From an uncultured Roseovarius sp. (GTDB lineage: Bacteria > Pseudomonadota > Alphaproteobacteria > Rhodobacterales > Rhodobacteraceae), in the NCBI GenBank assembly GCA_947497295.1, contig CANMFU010000002.1, positions 434,001 through 498,000 of the forward strand: a DNA stretch of 64,000 nucleotides, in the 5' to 3' direction. Shown here piece after piece: positions 25,622 through 35,640 of the stretch. The position numbers and the translations under genes are program-made. Position 1 is the stretch's first letter. Each line of letters opens with the position of its first letter. The notes under the pieces were generated by a model that ran no database searches, was not told the origin of the DNA, and was given only the letters and a program-made list of their open reading frames with translations.

Positions 25622-26314
25622 ATGCCCAATGAACCAGACGCCATAATGCTGTTCGCCGCCGGGTTTGGCACCAGAATGGGTGCGCTGACAGCGGACCGTC
25701 CCAAACCGTTGATCGAAGTTGCCGGGCGGCCTTTACTGGACCACGCGTTGGATGTTGCTGTCGCAGCAGGCGGGTCGCATATTGTGGTTAACGCCCACTA
25801 CAAGGCTGATCAGATTGCCGCGCATCTGACCGGACGTGACGTAAAAATCGCGTACGAGTCACCTGAAATTCTGGATACGGGCGGTGGCCTGCGCGCGGCG
25901 CTTCCTCTGCTGAGCGCGGCCACAATTCACACGATGAACACCGATGCCGTCTGGCGCGGGCCAAATCCCCTTCGTTTTCTCACCGCAGCATGGCGGCCGG
26001 AGGTCATGGATGCATTACTGCTGTGCTTGCTCCCGGCGCAAGCTATCGGACATGCCGGACACGGCGATTTTCTGATAAACGAGGCTGGCATCCTGTCCCG
26101 TGGCGCCGGTCTGGTTTACTCTGGGGCTCAAATCATCAAGGCCGATACGCTAAAGCATATGCCGGACGCGGCTTTTTCGTTGAATAGCGTCTGGGATAAA
26201 GTGATGGCCGCGGGCCGTCTGCATGGCTGCATTTATCCGGGAAAATGGTGTGATGTGGGGCATCCCGGGGGCATCACGCTGGCCGAAGACATGCTGGACG
26301 CCGCTGATGTTTGA
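25622..26314 (+). CDS. murU: Nucleotidyltransferase, MurU-like (N-acetylmuramate-1-phosphate uridylyltransferase)
   Basis: This 230-residue protein is of the sugar-phosphate nucleotidyltransferase fold. The start region is MPNEPDAIMLFAAGFGTRMG, with GALTADRPKPLIEVAGRPLL next, the NTP-binding signature. ILDTGGGLRAALPLL, NTDAVWRGPNPLRFL and the final YPGKWCDVGHPGGITLAEDM fit the MurU branch. MurU makes UDP-MurNAc in the peptidoglycan-recycling route that bypasses MurA. Its usual partner kinase AmgK is not next to it here. Start 25604 is also in frame, but 25622 gives the family-like N-terminus. Its end overlaps addB by 8 bases. Confidence 0.9.
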   Translation: MPNEPDAIMLFAAGFGTRMGALTADRPKPLIEVAGRPLLDHALDVAVAAGGSHIVVNAHYKADQIAAHLTGRDVKIAYESPEILDTGGGLRAALPLLSAATIHTMNTDAVWRGPNPLRFLTAAWRPEVMDALLLCLLPAQAIGHAGHGDFLINEAGILSRGAGLVYSGAQIIKADTLKHMPDAAFSLNSVWDKVMAAGRLHGCIYPGKWCDVGHPGGITLAEDMLDAADV

Positions 26315-29234
26315 CCCAGCAGCCAGCGCGCGCGTCTTTGGCCTTCCGCCTGGCGTTGATTTCCCTGCGGCGCTGGTCGACGGGCTGTTTACCCGGCTGA
26401 AAGATACCCCGCCCGAGGCGCTGGGCCGGGTGCATTTGATTGTGAACACGCGGCGCATGGCGCGGCGCATCCTTTCCTTGATGAGTGAGAGCGGCGCCCG
26501 GCTGCTTCCCCGGATTTCTCTGGTCACCGATCTGGGTCAAAGCTGGCGAATGGCCGACATTGAACAGCCAGCGCCACCATTGCGGCGGCGGCTGGAGCTG
26601 ATCCAGCTGATCTCATCCCTGCTGGACCAGCAGCCGGGGCTGGCCCCGCGCACCGCGCTATATGATCTGGCCGACAGCCTGGCCAAACTGATGGACGAAA
26701 TGGAGGGCGAGGGCGTATCCCCCGACGTCATAGACCAGTTGGATATCAGTGACCAATCGGGCCATTGGGAACGCATCCGCGCCTTCCTGAATATCGTGCG
26801 CCACTTTACGGACGGGCGCGGCGCTGCCGGATCTGAGGCGCGGCAACGCCAAGTGGTGCAGCGAACAATCAATAGGTGGCTGGATGCGCCACCTCAGCAT
26901 CCTGTGCTGCTGGCTGGATCCACCGGATCGCGCGGCACAACGCAGCTGTTGATGCAAGCGGTCGCCCGACTTCCACAAGGCGCGGTTGTTCTGCCCGGCT
27001 ATGATTTTGACATGCCCACCCGTGTCTGGGGCGCGCTGAATGACCCGATGCTCAGCGAAGACCATCCGCAATACCGGTTTCACGCGCTGCGCGCCGCATT
27101 GGATCTGACGCAAATAGACCGCTGGTCAGATGCACGCCCGCCCAGCCCAGACCGCGCGCGTCTCGTATCTCTCGCCCTGCGCCCGGCACCGATTACCGAC
27201 CAGTGGCTGGAGGAAGGCCCAAAGCTGGAAGGTATCGCGGACGCCATGCAGAATGTGACCTTGCTGGAGGCGCCGTCCCAACGGATCGAGGCGCAGTGCA
27301 TTGCCATGCGCCTGCGCGCGGCCGCAGAGGATGGTCAGACCGCCGCGCTGATCACGCCTGATCGTGGCCTGACGCGCCGCGTTGCCGCCGCGCTGGACCG
27401 GTGGGGAATCATCCCCGACGATAGTGCCGGGGTGCCGCTGCACCTGTCACCACCAGGCCGGTTCCTGCGCCATGTGGCCGAACTGTCGTTGGGGCCGCTG
27501 ACCGCTGAATCGCTGCTGACGCTGCTGAAACATCCGCTGACCCATACTGGCGGCGCACGTGGCACGCATCTCCGCCTGACGCATGAATTGGAACTGCATC
27601 TGCGCCGAAACGGGCCGCCTTATCCGTGCCGCGATGATATCACGGCTTGGGCCGCCACGCTGAGCGAGCCGATTGCCGGCCCGTGGGCTGACTGGATTGC
27701 AACGTATATCTCGGCCCAGCACGCCGCCGACGCGCAGCCACTGAACACGCGGGCGAACGCTCACATGGCATCAGCAAAGGCTATCGCGCTAGGCTGTATT
27801 GCTGACAGAACCAGTGAGCTATGGCAAAAGGACGCCGGCAAGAAAGCGCGCGACATTTGCGATATGCTGATCGCCGAGGCGCCGCATGGCGGCGATATGA
27901 TCGCGACCGATTACACCACCCTTTTCACCGCGATCCTTCAGCGCGAAGAAGTGCGCAGCGCGACCACGCCCCATTCCGGCATTCTGATCTGGGGCACGCT
28001 GGAGGCGCGCGTTCAGGGCGCCGACATGCTGATCCTTGCCGGCCTGAACGAGGGCAGCTGGCCGGAATCCCAGCCGCCCGATCCGTGGCTGAACCGGGCG
28101 CTGCGCCATCAGGCAGGTCTGCTGCTGCCCGAGCGGCGTATTGGCCTTGCGGCGCATGATTTTCAGCAGGCGGTGCTGTCGGGCGAGGTCTGGATCACCC
28201 GCAGCATCCGCTCCGATGACAGCGAAACAGTCGTGTCGCGCTGGCTGAACCGTTTGCAAAACCTGCTGGCCGGCCTGCCCGGCCAAGGCGGCACGGCGGC
28301 GCTGGACGACATGCGCGCACGCGGCCAGATCTGGCTGGACAAGGCCGCCCGGATGGAGGCCGTTACCCCCGTCCCGCCCGCACCGCGCCCCGCCCCCTGC
28401 CCGCCGGTTGAAGCGCGACCAACCCGCCTGTCAGTGACTGAAATCAAACGTCTGATCCGCGACCCTTACGCCATTTACGCCAAACATGTTTTGCGCCTGC
28501 GCCCTCTCAATCCGTTGATGCAAGCGCCCGATGCCCTGCTGCGCGGTATCGTCCTGCACGAGGTGCTGGAACGTTTCATCAAGGAAAGCACCCAAGATCC
28601 CAGCCGCCTGACGCGCGAGGCACTGATGGATCTGGCGCAGGAGGTTCTGACGCGCAAAGTGCCGTGGGCCGAGGCGCGCGCACTATGGCTGGCCCGGCTG
28701 GAACGTGTCGCCGATTGGTTCATCGACACCGAAATCGCGCGCCGCGATCTGGCCACGCCCACCGCGTTCGAGACGCGCGGTCAGGCTGAAATGGCCGATC
28801 TGGGCTTTACCCTCGTGGCCGAGGCGGACCGAATTGACATAGATGCCGACGGGCGGCTGCACCTTTATGACTACAAGACCGGCAAACCTCCGTCGAAGAA
28901 GGAACAGGTGATTTTCGACAAGCAGCTTTTGCTGGAGGCCGCGATTGCCCAGCGCGCCGGCTTTGGCGAACTGGCGCCCTGCGATGTGGCGCGCGCGGTC
29001 TATATCGGCCTTGGCAGTACCCCGTCCCAGGTGCCTGCGCCGCTGGACGAGGAACCTGCCGAAAAGGTCTGGCAAAGCTTGCACGACCTGATTTCGGCCT
29101 ATCGCGAATTGCGGCAGGGCTACACCGCCCGCCGCGCGATCAAACGCAAGGATGAGGTGGGCGATTACGATCAACTGTCCCGCTTTGGCGAATGGAACAT
29201 CACCGACGATCCGACACCGCAGGAGATGCCATGA
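26307..29234 (+). CDS. addB: Double-strand break repair protein AddB
   Basis: AddB is the partner of AddA in the helicase-nuclease that processes double-strand ends and loads RecA, replacing RecBCD in this group. The 975-residue protein starts at ATG 26307 (MFDPAASARVFGLPPGVDFP) inside the end of murU. It has a degenerate helicase-like N-terminal two thirds (LLAGSTGSRGTTQLLMQAVA; LILAGLNEGSWPESQPPDPW). The C-terminal RecB-like nuclease shows EADRIDIDADG, LYDYKTGKPPSKKEQ and QLLLEAAIA. The iron-sulfur cysteines of Bacillus AddB are not evident. Its stop overlaps the addA start (ATGATG). Confidence 0.95.
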   Translation: MFDPAASARVFGLPPGVDFPAALVDGLFTRLKDTPPEALGRVHLIVNTRRMARRILSLMSESGARLLPRISLVTDLGQSWRMADIEQPAPPLRRRLELIQLISSLLDQQPGLAPRTALYDLADSLAKLMDEMEGEGVSPDVIDQLDISDQSGHWERIRAFLNIVRHFTDGRGAAGSEARQRQVVQRTINRWLDAPPQHPVLLAGSTGSRGTTQLLMQAVARLPQGAVVLPGYDFDMPTRVWGALNDPMLSEDHPQYRFHALRAALDLTQIDRWSDARPPSPDRARLVSLALRPAPITDQWLEEGPKLEGIADAMQNVTLLEAPSQRIEAQCIAMRLRAAAEDGQTAALITPDRGLTRRVAAALDRWGIIPDDSAGVPLHLSPPGRFLRHVAELSLGPLTAESLLTLLKHPLTHTGGARGTHLRLTHELELHLRRNGPPYPCRDDITAWAATLSEPIAGPWADWIATYISAQHAADAQPLNTRANAHMASAKAIALGCIADRTSELWQKDAGKKARDICDMLIAEAPHGGDMIATDYTTLFTAILQREEVRSATTPHSGILIWGTLEARVQGADMLILAGLNEGSWPESQPPDPWLNRALRHQAGLLLPERRIGLAAHDFQQAVLSGEVWITRSIRSDDSETVVSRWLNRLQNLLAGLPGQGGTAALDDMRARGQIWLDKAARMEAVTPVPPAPRPAPCPPVEARPTRLSVTEIKRLIRDPYAIYAKHVLRLRPLNPLMQAPDALLRGIVLHEVLERFIKESTQDPSRLTREALMDLAQEVLTRKVPWAEARALWLARLERVADWFIDTEIARRDLATPTAFETRGQAEMADLGFTLVAEADRIDIDADGRLHLYDYKTGKPPSKKEQVIFDKQLLLEAAIAQRAGFGELAPCDVARAVYIGLGSTPSQVPAPLDEEPAEKVWQSLHDLISAYRELRQGYTARRAIKRKDEVGDYDQLSRFGEWNITDDPTPQEMP

Positions 29235-32200
29235 TGCAGCGTGATGATGCCACACTGCGCCAGATGGCAGCGGCGCGCCCGGATTTATCGACATGGCTCA
29301 GCGCCAATGCCGGCTCGGGCAAGACGCGGGTTTTGACGGACCGGGTTGCGCGCCTGCTGCTGGACGGCGTCGATCCGCAGCATATCCTGTGCCTGACCTA
29401 CACCAAGGCCGCCGCCAGCGAGATGCAGAACCGCCTGTTCCTGCGCCTTGGCGCGTGGGCGATGCTGGAAAAGGACGCGCTGACCGCCGCGCTGTCCGAG
29501 CTGGGCGTCACTGGCCCGCTCAGCGATACCGCCCTGCGCGATGCGCGGCGCCTGTTTGCCCGCGCGATCGAGGCGCCCGGCGGGCTGAAGATACAGACCA
29601 TCCACTCCTTCTGCGCCTCTCTTCTGCGCCGTTTCCCGCTGGAGGCCGGGGTCAATCCGCAATTCGTGGAAATGGAAGATCGCACCGCCAAACTGCTGCG
29701 CGCCGAGATTGTCGAGCAGATCGCGGCCGGCCCCGACGCGGCCAAACTCTATGCGCTGGCGCGCCATCATACGGGCGAGACGCTGGATGAACTGACCGCC
29801 GAAATCGCCGGCAAGGCGCCGCTGTTCGATGAAACATGGACCGAGGCAGGGCTGGCCAAGGCGCTGGGCCTGCGCCCCGATGCATCGCGCCAAAGTGTCG
29901 AGGCCGACGTGTTTCACGGCCACGAAACTCAGCTTTTGACCAAGTTAGTAACTGCTTTGGCCGCTGGCAGCAAAACCGACGTGAACGCGGCAGCAAAGCT
30001 GAAGTGTATCAACGCGCTGGATTTCGGCGCCCTGCCGATCCTCGAAGATGTATTTCTGACCAAATCCGGCACGGCGCCCTTCACCGTTTCCACCCGCTTC
30101 CCAACAAAGGGGACGCGGACCGCGCTGGGCGATACGATGGATCTGATCGACGCGTGGATGCATCGCGTCGAGGCGGCGCGCCCCGAACGCATCGCGCTGG
30201 AGGCGTTGCAGGTCAGCATCGCCTTGCACCAATTTGCCCAAGTGTTCCTGCCGGCCTATGCGCGCGCCAAACAGCTGCGCGGCTGGCTGGATTTCGATGA
30301 CCTGATCCTGCGCGCCCGGGCGCTGCTGACCCGCTCGGACGTGGCGGCTTGGGTGCTCTTTCGGCTGGATGGCGGCATCGACCATATTCTGGTCGACGAG
30401 GCGCAGGACACCAGCCCGGTGCAATGGCAGGTGATCGACCGTCTGGCGCAGGAATTCACCAGCGGCCTGGGCGCGCGGCAGAACGTGCAGCGCACGATCT
30501 TTGTCGTGGGCGACAAGAAACAGTCGATCTATTCGTTTCAGGGCGCCGATCCGCGCGAATTTGACCGGATGCAGCGCGACTTTGCCGAGCGGTTGGAGGC
30601 GGCCGGCACGCCGCTGCAAACCCAGCGGCTGGAGCATTCCTTCCGCTCCTCCAGCGCGATACTTGACGCGGTTGACGCAACGTTCGAGGGCCGCGAAGCG
30701 TCAGGGTTTTCCCCGGAACAGAGCCATATTTCCTTTTGGCCTGCCCTGCCCGGCCGCGTCGATCTGTGGCCGATCAAACCCGCGCCGGACGCCCCGGACG
30801 ATCCGCCCTGGCACGCGCCGGTGGACGTGCGCGCCGAAAGCGATCCCGATGTGGTGCTGGCTGGACAGATTGCAGATTCCATCGCGCAGATGATCGCCAC
30901 TGCGCAGCCTATACCGGACGGCAAAGACATGCGCGCCGTCCGCGCCGGTGATTTTCTGATCCTGGTTCAGCGCCGCGCCGCATTGTTTCACGAGGTTATC
31001 CGCGCCTGCAAGGCGCGCAACCTGCCCATCGCCGGGGCGGATCGCCTCAAGGTCGCGGGCGAATTGGCGGTCAAGGATCTGGCCGCGATCTTGTCCTTTC
31101 TTGCGACGCCTGAGGACGATCTGTCACTTGCCGTTGCGCTCCGCTCGCCTGTTCTGGGCTGGGATGAGGCCCAGCTTTATGGCGTGGCGCAGGGCCGCCG
31201 TCCGAAAACATACCTGTGGGAGGCATTGCGCGAACGGGCGGAAGAATACCCGGATACCATGCAGATCCTTAACGATTTGCGCGATCAATCGGAATATCTG
31301 CGCCCTTACGATCTGATCGAACGCATCCTGACGCGCCATGATGGCCGCCGGAAAATGCTGGCAAGGCTGGGGTCCGAGGCCGAGGACGGCATCGATGCAT
31401 TGCTATCGCAGGCACTGGCCTATGAGCGGCGCGCGGTGGACAGCCTGACCGGATTTCTGGTCTGGCTGGAGACCGACGATATGGAGATCAAGCGCCAGAT
31501 GGACAGCGCCGGCGACCGTATCCGCGTGATGACGGTCCACGGCTCCAAGGGGCTGGAGGCGCCCATCGTGATTCTGCCGGAGGCTGGCAAGCGGCAGATC
31601 ACCATCCGCGACCAGATCCTGAAAACCCGCGGCGCGCCGCTTTGGCGTATGCGTGCAGGCGCGATGCCCGACGCGCAAACCGCCATTATTGACGCGATGA
31701 AAGACGCGCAGGAGGCGGAGCGCGACCGCTTGCTATACGTCGCCATGACCCGCGCGGAAAAATGGCTGATCGTCGGCGCAGCCAAGGATCCCGGCGATAG
31801 CGGGGACAGCTGGCTGGAGAAAATCAGCGACGGTCTGACCCGGCTGGGCGCCGTGCCGCACCGCTTTGACGGCGGCGATGGTTTGCGGCTTGAACGCGGC
31901 GACTGGTCAATCAAGGCGGCCGCATCCACACCAGTAGAGGAGCCCGAAACGACGGTGTTAGAGCCGTTTTTTCACGCTCCTGCCCCACCACCGCCCGAGG
32001 AGATGCAAACACTCAGCCCCTCCGATCTGGGCGGCGCCAAAGCGCTACCTGGCGATCCCGGTCAGGACGAAGACGCCGCCAAACTGCGCGGCCGGCAGAT
32101 CCATGCCCTGCTGGAGTATTTGCCCTCCCTGCCCGAGGCTGACTGGCCCGGCGCTGCGGCAACGATTCTCAGCCAAGGCCCAGACGCCTCAGATCCAGAT

Positions 32201-32587
32201 CAAATCCCCGCACTGCACGCCGAAGCAGCGCGCGTTCTACGTAATGACGCATTAGCGCCGCTGTGGAGTCCGGATGCCCTGCCCGAAGTTGGCATTACGG
32301 GTGACATCCCGGGGCTAGGCCGCCTTCAGGGCGTGGTAGACCGGCTGATCATTCGCGGCGATACCGTGCTGATCGTCGACTTCAAAACGAATATTTTCAT
32401 CCCCGACATCCCCGCCGCCTGCCCAGAAGGATTGCTACGTCAAATGGGTGCATATGCCGCCATGGCCGCAGACATCTACCCCGGCCGCCAGATGGAAACT
32501 GCAATCCTCTGGACTGGCACTGCATCGCTGATGATCCTGCCGCGCGATCTGGTGGCTGCTGCATTGCGCCGCGCCGGCGCAACTTGA
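29231..32587 (+). CDS. addA: Double-strand break repair helicase-nuclease AddA
   Basis: AddA is the motor and one of the two nucleases of AddAB. The 1118-residue protein starts at ATG 29231, overlapping the addB stop. The superfamily 1 helicase motifs are [20 protein letters not shown] (Walker A at 25-32), [85 protein letters not shown] and [15 protein letters not shown]. The C-terminal nuclease carries [29 protein letters not shown] and QMGAYAAM. The length is normal for alphaproteobacterial AddA. trxA follows after 54 bases. Confidence 0.97.
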   Translation: MMQRDDATLRQMAAARPDLSTWLSANAGSGKTRVLTDRVARLLLDGVDPQHILCLTYTKAAASEMQNRLFLRLGAWAMLEKDALTAALSELGVTGPLSDTALRDARRLFARAIEAPGGLKIQTIHSFCASLLRRFPLEAGVNPQFVEMEDRTAKLLRAEIVEQIAAGPDAAKLYALARHHTGETLDELTAEIAGKAPLFDETWTEAGLAKALGLRPDASRQSVEADVFHGHETQLLTKLVTALAAGSKTDVNAAAKLKCINALDFGALPILEDVFLTKSGTAPFTVSTRFPTKGTRTALGDTMDLIDAWMHRVEAARPERIALEALQVSIALHQFAQVFLPAYARAKQLRGWLDFDDLILRARALLTRSDVAAWVLFRLDGGIDHILVDEAQDTSPVQWQVIDRLAQEFTSGLGARQNVQRTIFVVGDKKQSIYSFQGADPREFDRMQRDFAERLEAAGTPLQTQRLEHSFRSSSAILDAVDATFEGREASGFSPEQSHISFWPALPGRVDLWPIKPAPDAPDDPPWHAPVDVRAESDPDVVLAGQIADSIAQMIATAQPIPDGKDMRAVRAGDFLILVQRRAALFHEVIRACKARNLPIAGADRLKVAGELAVKDLAAILSFLATPEDDLSLAVALRSPVLGWDEAQLYGVAQGRRPKTYLWEALRERAEEYPDTMQILNDLRDQSEYLRPYDLIERILTRHDGRRKMLARLGSEAEDGIDALLSQALAYERRAVDSLTGFLVWLETDDMEIKRQMDSAGDRIRVMTVHGSKGLEAPIVILPEAGKRQITIRDQILKTRGAPLWRMRAGAMPDAQTAIIDAMKDAQEAERDRLLYVAMTRAEKWLIVGAAKDPGDSGDSWLEKISDGLTRLGAVPHRFDGGDGLRLERGDWSIKAAASTPVEEPETTVLEPFFHAPAPPPPEEMQTLSPSDLGGAKALPGDPGQDEDAAKLRGRQIHALLEYLPSLPEADWPGAAATILSQGPDASDPDQIPALHAEAARVLRNDALAPLWSPDALPEVGITGDIPGLGRLQGVVDRLIIRGDTVLIVDFKTNIFIPDIPAACPEGLLRQMGAYAAMAADIYPGRQMETAILWTGTASLMILPRDLVAAALRRAGAT

Positions 32588-32641
32588 CCTTGGCAGCATC
32601 GCTACTTAGGTATCTCGGGAACCCAAACGCAGGAGAGCATC

Positions 32642-32962
32642 ATGGCCACCGTAGCCGTCACCGACGACACTTTCGACGCCGAAGTGAAAAATTCCGACAT
32701 CCCCGTAGTGGTCGATTTCTGGGCCGAATGGTGCGGCCCCTGCAAGCAGATCGGCCCCGCACTGGAAGAGTTGTCCGAGGAAATGAAGGGCAAGGTCAAG
32801 GTCGTCAAGGTCGACGTCGACAGCAATCCAAACTCCGCCGTTGCCATGGGCGTGCGTGGCATCCCGGCGCTGTTTATCTTCAAGGACGGCGAAGTGGTGT
32901 CCAACCGCTCGGGCGCCGCGCCCAAGGCCGCACTGCAAAGCTGGATCGAAGACGCGATCTGA
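32642..32962 (+). CDS. trxA: Thioredoxin
   Basis: This 106-residue cytoplasmic disulfide reductase has the active site WCGPC at 30-34 ([20 protein letters not shown]), [20 protein letters not shown] with the cis-proline, and [19 protein letters not shown]. The ribosome site AGGAGAGCATC precedes ATG 32642. The position after addA is conserved in related genomes. A strong terminator follows, so it probably closes the addBA transcript and may also have its own promoter. Confidence 0.97.
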   Translation: MATVAVTDDTFDAEVKNSDIPVVVDFWAEWCGPCKQIGPALEELSEEMKGKVKVVKVDVDSNPNSAVAMGVRGIPALFIFKDGEVVSNRSGAAPKAALQSWIEDAI

Positions 32963-32985
32963 TTTTCGCTGTTTCGCAATATCCC

Positions 32986-33014
32986 AAAGGGCGCCGCACG
33001 TGGCGCCCTTTTTG
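32986..33014 (+). terminator. Intrinsic terminator after trxA
   Basis: AAAGGGCGCC pairs with GGCGCCCTTT around GCACGT, a 10-bp GC-rich stem that ends in a T run (TTTTT), 23 bases after the trxA stop. It separates the addBA-trxA transcript from hslVU. Confidence 0.9.
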
Positions 33015-33031
33015 CATGCCGCGCTGCAAAA

Positions 33032-33060
33032 CTTGCAGTCCGGCGGCGCGGCTTCCATAT
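33032..33060 (+). promoter_or_regulatory. Candidate heat-shock (RpoH/sigma-32) promoter of hslVU
   Basis: CTTG at 33032-33035 is followed after 17 bases by TTCCATAT at 33053-33060. This matches six of eight positions of the sigma-32 minus-10 element CCCCATNT at the right distance. It lies 28 bases before the hslV start and just after the trxA terminator, where the hslVU promoter is expected. hslVU is heat-shock controlled in many bacteria. Confidence 0.45.
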
Positions 33061-33087
33061 AGTCCCAAAGGCATAAGGAGCGATCAC

Positions 33088-33645
33088 ATGGCAAGCGACC
33101 AATTCCCCGGCTGGCACGGCACCACCATCATCGGCGTGCGCAAGGGCGGCGAGGTGGTGATTGCGGGCGACGGCCAGGTCAGTCTGGGCCAGACCGTGAT
33201 CAAGGGCACCGCCCGCAAGGTGCGCCGCCTCAGCCCCGGTGGCTTTGACGTGGTCGCAGGTTTTGCCGGCTCCACCGCTGATGCCTTCACCCTGCTTGAG
33301 CGGCTGGAGAGCAAGCTGGAGGCGACCCCCGGCCAGCTGCAACGCGCCAGCGTCGAGCTGGCCAAGGATTGGCGAACCGACAAATACCTGCAAAAGCTGG
33401 AGGCGATGCTGATCGTCACCGACGGCGCCGAGCTATACGTCATCACCGGCGCGGGTGATGTGCTGGAGCCGGAACATGACGTGACCGCCATCGGATCGGG
33501 CGGCAACTACGCCCTCGCCGCCGCGCGCGGCATGATGGATTCGGACCGCACCGCCGAACAGATCGCTCGCGCCGCCATGGCGATTGCCGCCGATATTTGC
33601 GTCTACACCAACGGCAACCTGACGATCGAAACGATCGCCAAATAA
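33088..33645 (+). CDS. hslV: ATP-dependent protease subunit HslV (ClpQ)
   Basis: HslV is the proteasome-like peptidase of the HslUV complex. The 185-residue protein starts at ATG 33088 with AAGGAG 8-13 bases upstream. The catalytic threonine that normally follows Met1 is here Thr12, in [20 protein letters not shown], so an 11-residue propeptide must be removed after Gly11. The rest is typical: [49 protein letters not shown] sequence and a C-terminal [12 protein letters not shown]. hslU follows after 18 bases. Confidence 0.97.
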   Translation: MASDQFPGWHGTTIIGVRKGGEVVIAGDGQVSLGQTVIKGTARKVRRLSPGGFDVVAGFAGSTADAFTLLERLESKLEATPGQLQRASVELAKDWRTDKYLQKLEAMLIVTDGAELYVITGAGDVLEPEHDVTAIGSGGNYALAAARGMMDSDRTAEQIARAAMAIAADICVYTNGNLTIETIAK

Positions 33646-33663
33646 GCCGCCGAAAGGACCCCC

Positions 33664-34974
33664 ATGACCGACCTTACCCCCCGCGAAATCGTCAGCGAAC
33701 TGGATCGCTTCATCATCGGTCAGAAGGATGCAAAGCGCGCCGTCGCCGTCGCCCTGCGCAGCCGCTGGCGCCGCAGGCAACTGGCCGATGACCTGCGCGA
33801 CGAGGTCTATCCCAAGAATATCCTGATGATCGGCCCCACCGGCGTCGGTAAGACCGAAATCAGCCGCCGTCTTGCGAAGCTCGCGCGCGCCCCCTTCATC
33901 AAGATCGAGGCGACAAAATTCACCGAGGTCGGATATGTCGGCCGCGACGTGGAGCAGATCATCCGCGATCTGGTGGACAGCGCCATCGCCATGACCCGCG
34001 AGCAGATGCGCGAGGACGTCAACGCCTCCGCCCGCACGGCCGCCGAAGAACGCGTGATCACCGCCATCGCTGGTGAGGATGCTCGCGAAGGTACGCGCAG
34101 CCTGTTCCGCAAGAAGCTGAAATCGGGCGAGCTGGACGATACGGTGATCGAACTGGACGTGGCCGATACATCCAGCCCGATGGGCATGATGGACATCCCC
34201 GGCCAGCCCGGTGGCGGCCAGATGGGGATGATGAATCTTGGCGATATCTTCGGCAAGGCTTTCGGCGGACGCACCGTAAAACGCAAGATGACCGTGGCCG
34301 ACAGCTATGACATCCTGATCGGAGAAGAGGCCGACAAACTGCTGGATGACGAAACCGTCAACCGTGCCGCGCTGGAGGCGGTCGAGCAGAACGGCATCGT
34401 CTTTCTGGACGAGATCGACAAGGTCTGCGCACGCAGCGACGCGCGCGGCGGCGATGTCAGCCGCGAGGGCGTGCAGCGCGACCTGCTGCCGTTGATCGAG
34501 GGCACGAATGTCAGCACCAAATACGGCGCGGTCAAAACCGATCACATTCTATTCATCGCCTCGGGCGCGTTCCACATCGCCAAACCGTCTGATCTGCTGC
34601 CGGAATTGCAAGGCCGGCTGCCCATCCGCGTCGAATTGCGTGCCCTGACCGAAGAGGATTTCGTGCGCATCCTGACCGAAACCGACAACGCGCTTACCCG
34701 CCAATACACGGCGCTGATGAGGACCGAAGAGGTGACGGTCACTTTCACTGATGACGGCATTAAAGCCCTCGCGCACATCGCCGCTGAGGTGAACGCATCG
34801 GTCGAAAACATCGGCGCTCGCCGCCTTTATACGGTGATGGAACGCGTATTCGAAGAACTCAGCTTCAACGCGCCCGACCGCATGGGCGAGGAGGTCACAG
34901 TGGATGAGGCATTCGTTGATAAAAATCTGGGCGAATTGGCGAAATCCACCGATCTCAGCCGTTACGTTCTCTGA
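33664..34974 (+). CDS. hslU: ATP-dependent protease ATPase subunit HslU (ClpY)
   Basis: HslU is the AAA+ unfoldase of HslUV. The 436-residue protein has the start [20 protein letters not shown], the Walker [21 protein letters not shown], the pore motif [17 protein letters not shown], the intermediate I-domain at about 110-230 (with a Met/Gly-rich stretch, [20 protein letters not shown]), the Walker [15 protein letters not shown] and sensor 2 [18 protein letters not shown]. The C-terminus LSRYVL is the one that docks into HslV. It is co-transcribed with hslV. Confidence 0.98.
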   Translation: MTDLTPREIVSELDRFIIGQKDAKRAVAVALRSRWRRRQLADDLRDEVYPKNILMIGPTGVGKTEISRRLAKLARAPFIKIEATKFTEVGYVGRDVEQIIRDLVDSAIAMTREQMREDVNASARTAAEERVITAIAGEDAREGTRSLFRKKLKSGELDDTVIELDVADTSSPMGMMDIPGQPGGGQMGMMNLGDIFGKAFGGRTVKRKMTVADSYDILIGEEADKLLDDETVNRAALEAVEQNGIVFLDEIDKVCARSDARGGDVSREGVQRDLLPLIEGTNVSTKYGAVKTDHILFIASGAFHIAKPSDLLPELQGRLPIRVELRALTEEDFVRILTETDNALTRQYTALMRTEEVTVTFTDDGIKALAHIAAEVNASVENIGARRLYTVMERVFEELSFNAPDRMGEEVTVDEAFVDKNLGELAKSTDLSRYVL

Positions 34975-34987
34975 CTGTACAGCTGAC

Positions 34988-35016
34988 TTGGGTTTTTTCT
35001 TGGTAAAAATACCCAA
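34988..35016. repeat. Intergenic hairpin with a 22-bp element repeated at 58363-58384
   Basis: TTGGGT (34988-34993) can pair with ACCCAA (35011-35016) across a T-rich and an A-rich half, giving a terminator-like hairpin between the convergent hslU and smr genes. Bases 34995-35016 are identical, in reverse complement, to 58363-58384, which also lies between convergent genes (maeB and an EamA transporter). The central part is CTTGGTAAAAATACCC. It may be a small dispersed repeat that works as a bidirectional terminator. Confidence 0.65.
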
Positions 35017-35046
35017 ATCCAATATCACAACACGCGGCGTCCTCTA

Positions 35047-35640
35047 TTATCTGGGGCGCCGCAAATACACGTAGTAGGCACCGCCGCCACCATGTCGGTT
35101 ATGCGCATTCGTGACCTGCATCACCAGCCCAGACAATGGCGGAATGCTCAGCCAATGCGGCACGTTATGGCGCAGGACGCCTTGGCGCACCGGCATAGGT
35201 CCGCCATCATCGCTGCGCCGCCCTTTGCCAGTGATCACCAGAACCAAGCGCTTGCCCTGGCTATGGGCGCGAAAGATGAATCCTGAAAGGGCGCCATGCG
35301 CGCGGTCCACCGTCATACCGTGCAGATCAATCCGCGCCTCTGGCGACAGCTTGCCCTTTTTCAGCTTGCCATAGGCCTTGCGGTCCATGGTGACGGGAAG
35401 CGCGCGCATCCGGTCGGTCAGGCCGGGCAATACGTCATGCGCCGGACCACTGCGCGCGGCCTTCTGCCCGAGAGAGAAGGGCGCCACCGGACGCGGCGCC
35501 TCCGGCTTTGGTGGCGTCTCGCGCGTGAGTTTCTGAGCTGGCCCTGTGGGGCGCGGTTGCACTGGGTCCAGCGGCGTTGCCGTGCGCGCGATCTGATTCC
35601 ACAGGTCGATCTCATCAGGGCGCAGGCGTCGGCGGCTCAT
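35047..35640 (-). CDS. Smr-domain protein
   Basis: This 197-residue protein has a proline-rich, basic N-terminal half without clear domains (TPLDPVQPRPTGPAQKLTRE) and a C-terminal Smr domain from about 100. The Smr domain shows ARIDLHGMTVDRAHGALSGF (the LDLHG-type motif), LVLVITGKGRR (the TGKG motif) and SGLVMQVTNAHNRHGGGGAY. Smr domains nick DNA or cleave RNA, for instance on stalled ribosomes; the role here is not known. The ATG at 35640 overlaps the mltA stop by one base (TGATG); a GTG at 35643 is an alternative start. Confidence 0.9.
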   Translation of the reverse strand: MSRRRLRPDEIDLWNQIARTATPLDPVQPRPTGPAQKLTRETPPKPEAPRPVAPFSLGQKAARSGPAHDVLPGLTDRMRALPVTMDRKAYGKLKKGKLSPEARIDLHGMTVDRAHGALSGFIFRAHSQGKRLVLVITGKGRRSDDGGPMPVRQGVLRHNVPHWLSIPPLSGLVMQVTNAHNRHGGGGAYYVYLRRPR

